Positions 35,811 to 45,846 of a DNA stretch of 64,000 nucleotides are shown piece by piece. Where the stretch lies: assembly GCA_019279435.1 (NCBI GenBank), contig JAAALK010000289.1, positions 9,182,342-9,246,341 on the forward strand. The letters run 5' to 3'. The DNA is from Zizania palustris (lineage: Eukaryota; Streptophyta; Magnoliopsida; Poales; Poaceae). The first letter of the stretch is position 1. Every line of letters begins with the position of its first letter. Under the pieces are notes generated by a model, which was not told the origin of the DNA, made no database searches, and saw nothing but the letters and a program-made list of their open reading frames with translations. The translations under genes were made by a program, and so were the position numbers.

Positions 35811-38800
35811 TTAAGAGAAATTTTGGTCCAACCCTAAGAAAAACCGGAGACCCTGTCGGCCTCTAGAGCTGCCTCTGCGGCTACTTTGTCATTCGGAGCT
35901 CGAAGCCACCGAGATTGTCCTTCTTGTTCGAGTGCTTCTCTTCTTCTTCGAGGCTCGCAGTTTCTTCTGCTCCTCTTGAAGCTCGGCCCAAGTCAGAAGT
36001 CTTTCGGAGTTAGCCTCCACAGGGTCTTCGGCCTAATACTCCGAGTCACACCAATCTATATGTTCGGAGGATGAAGATGCCTTCTCCTTTTCCTCTTCCT
36101 TGATGTAAGTTAAGACTTCTTGGAAAACTTCGAGGGTTACCTCTCCTTTGTCTCCACAAGGAACAAAGAAGCGGGAGCGGCGGTAAGGCCTTAAGCTCTC
36201 AAGGATTGACCACTGCCGACGGAGCCCTTCGTTTAGTTCCAGTAATTCGAAGTCAGGCTCCGAAGGACATGACAGAACCTAAAATAATAAAACACCCAAA
36301 CAAATTCTTTGTTTATAACTTTTTATTAATGAAAGGGGCTTTACAAGACTTTTATTTATACATGATCAAGCGCCCTATAAGCTAAACCTGCGGGTCGGTT
36401 GGCGGGGCAGGAGGTGTTGGAGCCGGCGAGGCAGGCTGCGGCGGCCTTGTCTGTGCTTGCTTCTACCGATGGGCCTCGTCGATCCAAGCTTTAGCCGCTG
36501 CCTTGTGGTCTATCTTCCAGGTTGACCGGAAAACTTCCCAAGCCGAGGCTACGTCTGGCGAAGGATGCAATAAGGCCTCGGAGGAGAAGCTTCCAGGTGT
36601 CGAACCCCTGACCGGAGCAATAGTAATCCGAAGGGCTTCGAGGTGACGGAGGACTCCAATTCCAACGCATTGTTTGCTGATCTCTCCATACCAGATGCTG
36701 GAGCCCATCATAAACAACGTCGCCACTTGAATCCTCTTCAGCTTCCGATCGAGGGGCTCACTGGCCGCAAACGAAGACGAAGGGCAAAGAGTGCCAAAAT
36801 ATTCCAAGGTATCTTGAAGGGCATCCAAGGTACGTTCTGCTACATTATCATTTTTCTTCTCTACCGCTTGCAGCCCCGCAGCAGAAGCAGACACTTCGGC
36901 CATCTGGGACAGCAAGGAGCTTTTCTGGACCATCGCTTGCTTAAGAGAGCCTTGGAGCTCTACCAATTGGGTGCTCGAAGTGGCCGCTGTCTGCCGGAGC
37001 TTCTCGACCTCCGCTCGGAGCACCAAGCACTCAGCTTCAGCTTCTTGGGCTTTGTTATTACATGCATACCCCACGAATCTTAGCTACTCGTTATTACTTG
37101 CGAGTCGGAGGGCTTCGTCGGCTTCGGCCCCAGCCCTCCATTCTTCGAGGACCTCATCCTCCAACCGAAGTGCTCTCTCTTCGGAGCCCTTGAGCGCGGC
37201 TTGGAGGGTGGTAACCTTCCGCTTAAGTCAGTTAGTTTCGACTTCATTGGAAGTCGCTGCCGCTCTAGAAAGAGCAAATTACCGCAAGAGGAACAAATAA
37301 GTACCAAGTATTTGCATTTACTAATTGAAAATATTCGCGGTACTTCTTATACCTAAAGGGAAGCCCTTTCGAGGGCCATGTTGAGCTCTGGGGCCCTGGC
37401 TTCGCTCAAAACGGAGACCAAGTCGGAGTTGGCAACTTCCTGGCCTTTCTCCGCAAAAGGCTCCAGGAGCGCCCGCAGGCCCGTCCGTTGCTCCAGAAAA
37501 GGAGCCAGCAGAGGAAGCCAAGACAGAGCTTGGCGATCATCTGTCATTGCCTCTTCCTCTGAGTTGCTTGCCGAGGGCTCGTTGGAAGAGGGCGTCATCG
37601 TCGGACCGGGAGGGAGTCCGAGGCTTGACATGCGTTTGCCCCTCCCCGGCATGAAGGCAGGAGGCTCGACTCCGGCGGAGGTAGCTCCTGCTTCGGCGGC
37701 GGCCCTTGCTACCGGAGCCGCGTCGGTAGGGATGGCCCCGGCCATCGGAGCCGTGTCGGCAGAAACAGCCCCTGCCGCCGTAGCCGGGGTGTCCAGTGGA
37801 GCCGAGGCGTCCATCGGAATCGCAACCCTAGAAGAAGCTGGAGCTTCATGTGCAGCCCGAGCTTTGTCGCCCCTCGATATACCTACAACATCAAGGTATT
37901 TGGTGAACATTTACGAGTAAAAATTGTTGCAGGAATCGACCAAGGCAAAAGATTCGAAGTGTACCGTCGGAGGCACCGTGAGGTAAAATCGTCGGATCCT
38001 CCAGGACTTCGTACATCTGGAGAATCTTGTCTAGGTCGTCCCCCAAAGTCCTCTCCGGTGTGTGTGCCGCTGGAGCCTCAACCTCCGCCATGATCACCCT
38101 AGCTACGGGTGAGTTGGGGCGATGGTCTTCGGCTCCGAGCTCAATATAGCAGGCACGGTAGTATGTGTCGTGTCTACCTCCACAGCCTCTCGAGCAGAAG
38201 CTTTGGTTGGGACCCCTGCTGCGTCTTCGTCGCCCTCCAAGAGGTAGTTCTCGAATTGCTTCGTCAATTGGGCATCAGAGCCCTTGCTCCCGGAATCCTC
38301 CGAAGACGAGCTCCGAATGCCCAAGGATGAAGTGGACGAAGCAGGGGTTAGTTGAGGAGGGATCTTCACCACCTTCTTCTTCTTGGTGGGGGTCTTGCCG
38401 GCCTTCTTCGGGGGCTCGGCGACGGCTTTCCTCTTCAGAGGGGCCGCTCCGGCCGGGTTAAAATCCGGTATAGGAGGAGGCACCATCCTGAGGGCTCCCC
38501 ACACCTTGTTGTAGCGCTCCCAGCTCCCCACCAGTTCCATCCTTTTCTGCCTTTCAGCCACCGTAGGGGATCTGAGGACCCGTTCGGTGGCCCGTGCTAT
38601 CTGCTCCGGGGCTAACGCTAGTGGAGCTGCTGAAAAAAGGGTAACATATTATAAGTATGTTATTTTCTTTGTCTAACATATTATTGCAAGAGAGTCGAAG
38701 TCTTACCTAGAGTTCGAAGCTCACCCTTCGAAGCTTGTTGAAATACTATCGGCCAGTTTGCCCCGAGGGGTGGAATCCGAAGAGCAATGAACTCTTTGGC

Positions 38801-39601
38801 AAGATCGTGCATGCTCATGCGGCTGGCCACTGAAGTCAGTAGCCCTAGTCGCGTTGAGAGCAGGCTAGGGTTCGGGGTAACCTGCACCTCCTTTCGGAAC
38901 TAGATCTCCTGAAGGGGTCCAGCGAGAGGGGAGTCCTCTCCAACTTCGGCGTAGAACCACCGAAGGATCCAGTTAGTGTACCATCGATCGTTGATGGACT
39001 TCGTTGGAAAATGTTGGGCGTGCTCCCTCCGCAGCTGGAAGTTGACACCGCCGAAAGCTGTTATCACCTTGGTGTCCCCAGCGCCATCTTGCGGATTCGG
39101 CTGGCAGATGACTTCGTGGGTGGCGGTGAAGACCTCCGATCGCCCCTTGCACCCTTCGGCTCGAACCGCCCATTCAAAGACAGCCAGACGGGCGATGGCA
39201 TTGGGATACAGCTGGGGCAAGGTAATGTGGAATATGTCCAGTACCTCGGATAAGAAGTCGATAGCAGGAATCCCCAGGCCTGCTTCGAAGAAGGCCTCGA
39301 AGACCACGACCTCTCCGCTCCGTGGCCGCGGAGTTGATTCCGGTCCAGGGACTCGAGTCCTCATTCCGGTCTCCAGCTTCCCTTCCACGGCCTCTTAAAT
39401 GGATTCTGTAGTGCTTGTAGATTGGCCAATGAGGAAACTTTGGGGGATCTTCTTCTTGGATGGCGGGCGGAGCTCCTGGGGGTTCTTGGGCGAGGCGTCG
39501 CCCGGAGCTCCCACCATTGCTGCTACGGCTGAAGCTGCCCACGCTTGCCTCTGTGCCTGGGTGCCCGCCACCATCGGCACGGTGTGGCTAGCCCTCACCA
39601 T
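35811..39601 (-). pseudogene. Five-exon antisense gene of the complete Tat element
   Basis: Converges on pol. ATG at 39601 has a strong context (AAGCCATGG). Exon 1 is 39601-38707, with the PF04195-type domain (EVVVFEAFFEAGLGIPAIDF, NAIARLAVFEWAVRAEG, FPTKSINDRWYTNWILRWFY). Intron 1 38706-38630; exon 2 38629-37965, rich in Ser/Lys/acidic runs (RSSSSEDSGS); intron 2 37964-37883; exon 3 37882-37353, Ala/Pro-rich then LSWLPLLAPFLEQRTGLRAL; intron 3 37352-37282 (acceptor apparently mutated AG to GG); exon 4 37281-36388, a coiled coil and AWEVFRSTWKIDHKAAAKAW; intron 4 36387-36279; exon 5 36278-35811 (VFQEVLTYIKEEEKEK; end FFLGLDQNFS). Phases 1, 1, 0, 0. About 1,150 codons when spliced. Defects: stops at 39395 and 38900, a shift near 38100, shared TGA near 37228, TAG at 36463, TGA at 35889. 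Function unknown. Confidence 0.8.
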
Positions 39602-39698
39602 GGCTTGGTGGCTTGGGAAGTTGTGAGGGTTGGAGGTTGAAGGAAATGAGTTGCTGATGCTAGGCACGGTAAAAAGTTCTGGGTAAATTCCAATCCAC

Positions 39699-39780
39699 TT
39701 TTTATAACCATCCGCTAGTTACTGTGCTTCGATTGCATTCACACAGCAGGTTCGACTTCCGTCGCTGACAGGTGGGCCCA
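39699..39780 (-). promoter_or_regulatory. Candidate promoter of the antisense gene
   Basis: Minus-strand TATA box GGTTATAAAAAGTGG at 39699-39706, about 100 bp before the ATG at 39601. The motif TGACAGGTGGGCCCA lies 60-80 bp further upstream at 39766-39780; it contains TGGGCC, a core common in grass promoters and bound by TCP-type factors. Position and spacing fit a plant promoter. No expression data here. Confidence 0.5.
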
Positions 39781-40080
39781 AGGAGCGGAACGGTGTGATT
39801 CTGCCGTAAATTTCGACCGTTACCTTTTATTGAGCGTAACGGCTCTAATCAAACAACTCTTCACGACGTTTTGGACTTCATAACGGTTCTCTTTCCCACG
39901 AAGCGTTCACACGACGGTTGGGGACTCGAAGTCATGGTCCGAACGCCTTGGATCAAAGACCCTCTGAAAGATTGTAAGGTGTTCGACATTCTCTAAGTCT
40001 CAGAATATGAAAATGTTCCTTGCGTATACTGCCTTCCTTCTATACAGGTCAAATTCGGAGAGGCGTAATCGAGGGGCTAC
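39781..40080. other. Non-coding region before the 3' LTR with purine-rich end
   Basis: No ORF. It ends GAGGGGCTAC at 40071-40080, the likely plus-strand primer. Confidence 0.6.
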
Positions 40081-40574
40081 TGTTGGGGGAAAATGCTTCA
40101 CTTTCAGGACTTAGAGATTAACAGTTCAAAAGGACTTATCAGCTTTGGAGCTGATGGGCTCATACTTGAAGGTAGAGGAGTCGTTAAGCCGAAGGGTGCT
40201 TCGATCTACGATCCGAAGAAACCCTCCGCAAGATATGAGGCTTTGGAGCCAAATGACAGGATTGATAAGATGTTTGGCTTATCTACTTGCTTTTAGTAGA
40301 TTTTACCATTTTAACCCTTTTTAGGGTACCGAATAGTTTTCACTATGTCGGTTGTAATCAAGGGGTAAATAGGTCTTTTCCTTAGATGTTTTTGCCTATA
40401 AATACCCCCCTCACCCTGTAATGGGGATGGAATACCCATCTATTCAAATACACATATTCGGACTACTTAAGCTATTAACCAATTCGGAGCCTTGAGATAG
40501 TCCTTACACACGAACTCACTGATTGTCTGTTCTTGATCCCAGAGAACTTGTTAGCGTAATCTTTTACGCCAACA
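40081..40574 (+). repeat. 3' LTR of the Tat element
   Basis: 494 bp, TGTTGGGGG...GCCAACA, followed by the TSD ACCGT (40575-40579). TATA box at 40397-40404. Confidence 0.93.
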
Positions 40575-40579
40575 ACCGT

Positions 40580-41907
40580 TTACCCTTGACTGTGCGCGTG
40601 GGCCGGCGGGGAGTAAGTGGCATCCAACGGCCCATACTGCCCGATACCATTTTGGCGCAGATGGACGGTCAGGATTAAATCCCACGAGGGATTTAATCCC
40701 TTCCATCCAAGTGCGATCGTGCGGTCGGGACTAAATCCAGTATGACACGCGCTACAATATCGGCGATGCCTACTTCTCCGGCGTCGGCGGCGACCGTAGC
40801 AGCAGCGGCGATGACCTAGGGTCTAACCCGAACGCAAAAATGAGTCAAGCATAGCTTGAGGGTCATTACGGTACTAGAAATGGGGTCGACGGTGAGAGGA
40901 CGAGGCCGGCGGCGAGCAGTGGCGACGAGGGAGCTTCGGGTCCAACGAAGGCGTGGCGCTCCGGTGGCAGTCTGACTCAACAGAGGTGAGGCCGATGATG
41001 GGTCGGTGATGGCGGTCCCAGAGAGGTCGGCGGCGAGGGCGGCGGGGGCTTGTGGCGTCGGCGATCGGAGGCTAGAGTCGAAACAGAGGGAGGGAGGGTT
41101 TCGGCTTCACAAGGTGTTAGGAGAGTGTGGCTAGGGCTAAACTAGTGTGAGCGGAGTGCGGCGGGGTCACGGGGTTTAAATAGGGTCGTCGGCGGCATGT
41201 ATGGTAGGTGGAAAGAGGGAAACCCGAGGGGGGGTTTCATAATTCCCTCCGGCGAGCTTCCATAAGAGCGGGCACTTACCAACAGCTATGAAAACGCATG
41301 GCTAAGTAGGGAAAGGGATCGCCGGAGATCGGGGAGTCAGAATCCGGGATCAAATGGGTCACCGGGAATGGAAGAGGGGATCCCCTTCCATCATAGACGA
41401 AGCTTCTGACAGGTGGGTCCGACCTGTCATCGGCCGAGCGCAACGCAACAGCGCTGACAGGCGGGCCCAAGAGGTCAGTGGTCGAGGCGGGGCGCTAGAG
41501 GCTGACAAGCGGGGCCGGCGGGGTGCGGGTGGGAGAGAGAGGAGGACGGCGCCGACACGCGGGTCCAACATGTCGGTGGCTTAGGCGTTGGACTGGGCCG
41601 GGCTTGAGGCGGTTTGGGGTTGTGGCCCACTTACATTTAAAATATATTTTGGATTTAAATTAATTCTAGAAATTCATATATTCCTTTAGATCTTGAAGCT
41701 CTATTGCTAAAATTTTGTAAAAATTTCTAAAAATATTTCTTGGCTTGTAGATTCCATAAAAATTTATCAGCCTCAAATTTGAATTAATTCTCCCTATTTT
41801 TCTTTAATTGGTTTCTTTTAACCTTTTCTCTAATTAAATAATTCCTTTTTATCTCAGAAAAATCATTTCCCTTATTTTATTTTATTTTTAATTCCTGGGA
41901 TGTTACA
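40580..41907 (-). repeat. 3' LTR of the Tekay-type element, proximal part
   Basis: Resumes the LTR after the Tat insertion and ends ...GGGATGTTACA, i.e. TGTAACATCCC on minus, the family LTR start. GC-rich, with repeated TGACAGGTGGGNCC words (41408-41570). A TATA-like CCCTATTTAAACC (minus) lies at 41174-41186. Confidence 0.88.
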
Positions 41908-41921
41908 ATCCTATCCCCCTT
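41908..41921 (-). other. Polypurine tract of the Tekay-type element
   Basis: Minus AAGGGGGATAGGAT directly before the LTR start TGTAACATCCC. The preceding residues, DEILCKGDRIV, match the usual end of chromovirus pol. Confidence 0.85.
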
Positions 41922-43250
41922 ACAGAGAATCTCGTCCTCAACCGGATGATTGCTCCACTCAACCTTGCAAAAGCGAATGACCCGGCTTCTCATTATTCTT
42001 TCCTTGACTTCCAAGATCCTGGCGAGTTTCTCAACATAGGTCAGATCCTCTTGGATATTCAGTTGCTGAAGGTCGACCTGCTCTATCGGACCTCAAAGAC
42101 ACTTCTTTAACTACGATACGTGAAATACATCATGTACCCCAGCCAATGATGGTGGCAGTTCTACCTAGTAAGCGACCTTGCCTTGACGTCGGATGATCTG
42201 GAAGGGTCCAACGTACCGAGGTGCTAACTTCCCTCTCATATTAAATCTCTGGGTGCCACAGAGGGGAGTGACTCAGAGGTAAACATGATCTCCTTCTTCA
42301 AAGGCTAGATCCCGGCGGCGATTATCAGCATAGCTCTTTTGTCAGGATTGGGCTGTCTTCAGTCCATCTTGGATGATCCTTACTTTCTATTTAGCTTCGC
42401 GAAGAACGTTCGTACCAAAAATTTGGGATTCATCGGTCTAACCCCATAACAAGGGTGTTCTACATTTGCGTCCGTATAAGGCTTCAAACGGAGACATCTG
42501 TAGGCTGGCTTGATAGCTATTATTGTACGAGAACTCGACGTACGGTAAACTCTTGTCCCTTGTTCCTCCAAAATATAGGGCACATGCCCTAAGCACATCC
42601 TCCAATGTCTGACTTACCATCTCGCTCTGTCCATCAGTCTGGGGGTGGTACGCTGTGCTGAAGTTCAGTCTCGTCCCCATCTCCTCTTGGAGGTTTTTCT
42701 AGAACCAAGACATGAACTGACTCCCTTGAGGCACACTATGCGGGCCATGTACAACTCTGCATATTTAGGGCCATTGAAGGTTGTCTTGACGGCAATGAAG
42801 TGAGCTACCTTCATAAGCTGATCAATGATTACCCATATGGAGACATATCCAGCTTTGGTCTTTGGGAGTCCGGTGATGAAATCCATACCGATCTCTTCCC
42901 ATTTCCATTCAGGCACCTTGAGGGATTGTAATAATCCTGCTAGCCTCCGATGTTCTGCCTTTACTCGTCGGCGGGTGTCACATTCCGCTATGAACTGAGC
43001 AATCTCCTTCTTCATACTGACCCACCAATATCTCTCCTTCAAATCCTGGTAAATCTTTGTACTTCCGGGATGAATGGACAAAGTGTCATGGGCCTCTCTT
43101 AGAATAAGGGTCCTTAACTCCGATTTATCGGGCACACATATCCTGGTTCTGAACCATACGGTGCCGTTCTCGTTTTCTGAGAACCCTGGGGCCTTGGCTT
43201 GTCTCATGTTCTTTTTGATCGCTACTATATTCGGATCTTCTAACTGAGCT
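41922..43250 (-). pseudogene. Tekay-type integrase with C-terminal chromodomain remnant
   Basis: N-terminal zinc region at 43120-42930: HDTLSIHPGSTKIYQDLKER then ECDTRRRVKAEH, where the second Cys of the usual CxxC is Arg. The catalytic core starts WEEIGMDFITGLPKT (first Asp, about 42890). Near 42725-42745 the block with the second catalytic Asp (SDRG) is deleted: IVCLKG runs straight into a shifted SQFMSW. The Glu region follows, STAYHPQTDGQSEMVSQTLE (42655-42600), then FEALYGRKCRTPLLWG. The C-terminal part at 42370-41925 has KLAPRYVGPFQIIRR and KLARILEVKERIMR (start of a chromodomain-type tail), with about five TAG/TGA stops. Inactive. Confidence 0.85.
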
Positions 43251-43836
43251 TCATGGATTTGATCGATGAAGACTGTCTTGCCTCAAGTGTGGCCAAATAG
43301 GCTCTAGTGGTTATCTCGAGGTTTAACCTCTCCATCTCCTTATACAGCAAAGGTGCGTGATCCTGAACCATGATGGCAGTACAATAGCCTTTACGACTCA
43401 AAGCATCAGCCACCACGTTTGCTTTGCCAGGATGGTAATGAATGCCTAAGTCATAGTCTTTTATCAATTCTAGCCATCGCCTTTGCCTAAGGTTTAGATC
43501 CGGCTACGTGAAGATATACTTCAAACTCTTGTGGTCCGTGAAGACTTCACAACGGTTTTCAACAAGGTAGTGCCTCCATATCTTTAGAGCGTGCACTACT
43601 GCAGCCAATTCTAAGTCATGGCTAGGGTAGTTCAGCTCGTGGCTGCTCAATTGCCGGGAGGCTTGTGAGACAACTTTTCCGTCGTGCATAAGAACACAAC
43701 CCAACCCCTAATGAGATGCGTCGCAGTAGACATGAAAGTCTTTCCTTATATCCGGTAGGGTCAATATGGGTGCTGACACTAATCGTGACTTGAGGGTCCG
43801 AAAACTTTCCTCGCATTCTGAAGTCCATTCAAACTT
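43251..43836 (-). pseudogene. Tekay-type RNase H
   Basis: GCVLMHDGKVVSQASRQL (about 43705-43650), HELNYPSHDLELAAVVHALK with the conserved Glu, and VFTDHKSLKYIFT with the catalytic Asp (about 43540). The connector HYHPGKANVVADALSRK lies at 43440-43390. Frameshift near 43710-43830 and stops. Confidence 0.85.
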
Positions 43837-44691
43837 CTATCCTTTCTGCAGCAACTTGGTCATGGGCTTCACTATCTTGGAGAAATTATCAATAAATTGA
43901 CGGTAGTAGCCTGCTAATCCCAGAAAACTTTGTATCTCAGATACATTGATGGGTGGCAGCCAATCCGTAACTGCTTCTACGGTGGCACGGTCTACCACGA
44001 TGCCTTGCGCTGAGATAATGTGCCCTAGGAACTTTACTTCTGCCGTCCAATACTTGCACTTGCTGTACATGGCGTATAACTGATGTTCCCTGAGTTTTCC
44101 TAGGGTCAACCAGATGTGGGTCTCATGCTCTTCTCGGCTCTTGGAATAGATGAGGATATCATCTATGAATACCACAATAAACTTATCCAAGTACTCCATT
44201 AACACTTTATTCATCATATTCATGAAGAAGGCTGGGGCGTTGGTTAATCCAAAGGACATAACGGTGCACTCATATAATCCATAGCGGGAAGTGAATGACG
44301 TCTTAGGTATGTCTTCCTCTCGAATCCTCAGCTGATGATATCTAGATCGGAGGTCGATCTTGGAGAATACCGTGGCTCCTTTTAGTTGATCAAATAAATC
44401 ATCGATCATGGGTAGAGGGTACTTATTCTTGATGGTCACCTCATTCAAAGCTCGATAATCCACACACATATGCTTAGCCTTATCTTCCTTCTTCTCGACG
44501 AAGATAATGGGGGCTCCCCACGGGGATGTGTTGGGTCTTATGTATCCTTTCTGCTCAAGGTCTTCTTGTTGCTGCTTCATCTCTACTAGCTCAGTTGCGG
44601 CCATCCAATTGGGTCGCTTGGAGATGGGAGTGGTCTCGGGCACTAGGTCAATCCTGAACTTGATGTCCCTCTTGGGTGGCATCCCTGGCAA
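43837..44691 (-). pseudogene. Tekay-type reverse transcriptase
   Basis: 284-residue open stretch with all RT motifs: IKNKYPLPMIDDLFDQLKGA, FSKIDLRSRYHQLRI (motif A Asp kept; Arg replaces the usual Gly of SGYHQ), PKTSFTSRYGLYECTVMSFG, and VVFIDDILIYSKS (catalytic FIDD, about residue 180). Thumb/connection: GHIISAQGIVVD and FLGLAGYYRQFI. It is the longest undamaged pol block in this element. The frame ends at a stop before RNase H. Confidence 0.92.
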
Positions 44692-45200
44692 ATCCTCGGA
44701 ATGACATCCGGGTACTCACAGGCTACCAGTACTTCCTCTAAGATAATCTGATGTAGGTGAAGTCTTCTGGGCTTTGGGCTTGGAATCTGGAATGTGAAGA
44801 TAGTTCCTTCTTCGCTGGTCACGATCACTTTCCTTCTTGCACACTCTATCATTCCTTGGTGCTTGTTAAACCAATCCATCCCTAGGATCAGGTCCAAACC
44901 ATTACATTCTCTCAGAATGGGGTCGACCCAGAATATTATGCCTTGGACTATAGGAGTGGGCTAGGGTCTGTTTGCCGGGGGTGGCTATCAGTACAAGTCT
45001 TGCTAGCTCGCACTAACTCAGATTATATGTTTTCACAAAACTTGCTGAGATAAATGAATGAGTAGCTCCAGTGTCGAATAAGATAACTATGGGTACTGAG
45101 TTTACGGAGAACATACACATGAATATCTCTAGCGTAGCATGGGCTTCTTCTGCGGAGACATGATTGACGCGGGCGCTAACCGTAGGATTCGCCGCAATCC
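44643..45200 (-). pseudogene. Tekay-type protease and zinc-knuckle linker
   Basis: The active site ILFDTGATHSFISASF on minus at about 45095-45045 is intact. The downstream DLILGMDWFNKHQGMIEC at 44891-44840 is the usual second half of gypsy retropepsin. Frame breaks lie between them. Confidence 0.8.
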
Positions 45201-45846
45201 CTTGAGGATGCTTGGGGTGAGGTCACTGGTGGGAATAGTGTCCCTCCTAATGGCAGTTGAAGCAGATTACCGGCTTGTCGTGCTTGTTGCGCAGAACCTC
45301 CGCTTTCTTGGCGGGGGCAGGTGGGGTAGCTGGTGCGGCGGGAGTAGGGCGAGGATTTCTGGCTCCCGTGTTGTTGACTGGCGGAGCTGGCCTATAGACG
45401 GGGCGTGGATGATAGTGGGGCACCGGTGGGGGAGGTGTGAAGTGGGGCCTCTACACCATCCCCTGGTGCTGATGGAAGGTAATCATCCTCTTCTTCTTCA
45501 GATCCACCTTGTTCTGCTCGGTCACTTGAATTATAGCCTTGTTTACCAACTTTTGGAAGTTGGCATAATCTCTGGAGTCTAGTTGAAGGGAGAGCTCATC
45601 CTTCAGCCCCCGGAGAAACTTGTACTGATGGGTTGTGTCCGTGCGTACCTCTTTTGGTGCATACCGGGATAGACGGTTGAATTCATCCAGGAACTCCATA
45701 ACGGTCTTGCTTCCTTGTTGCATATCCCGAAACTCCTGCTGCTTCTAGGCTATGACTCTATCCGGGACATGGGCGGCGCGAAACGTGGCGGTGAACTCCG
45801 CCCATGAAATGATATGACCCTCGGGCTGGGTCTCACGCAGGTTGTC
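45201..45846 (-). pseudogene. Tekay-type gag, C-terminal part
   Basis: Minus-strand WAEFTATFRAAHVPDRVI then QQGSKTVMEFLDEFNRLSRY (45815-45680), typical of the retrotransposon gag domain, to IQVTEQNKVDLKKKRM (about 45520). The CCHC knuckle near 45265-45230 is damaged: CFNCH, a stop, EGHYSHQ, then a stop in place of the last Cys. The N-terminal half lies beyond the solo LTR inserted at 45847. Confidence 0.85.

Larger units (their letters stand above)
28823..40574 (+). mobile_element. Complete Tat-lineage Ty3/gypsy element with antisense gene
   Basis: 11.75 kb. LTRs are at 28823-29319 (497 bp) and 40081-40574 (494 bp), both TGTTGGGGG...GCCAACA. A perfect TSD ACCGT lies at 28818-28822 and 40575-40579. 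PBS after the 5' LTR, a purine-rich GAGGGGCTAC before the 3' LTR. Gag, protease, RT, RNase H and integrase are on plus (29526-34860), a 116-bp tandem repeat spacer follows (35081-35545), then a five-exon gene on minus (39601-35811). Pol contains many stops, so it is not autonomous now, but similar LTRs suggest a fairly recent insertion. It lies within the Tekay 3' LTR. Confidence 0.93.

Noticed and set aside
37378..37920. 180-codon plus-strand ORF, Ala/Ser-rich
   Set aside because: It is the mirror of exon 3 of the antisense gene. Conservation, splice sites and the homologous copies support the minus strand.
45139..45582. 147-codon plus-strand ORF
   Set aside because: Mirror of gag/protease of the Tekay-type element; the protease DTG and gag motifs are on minus.
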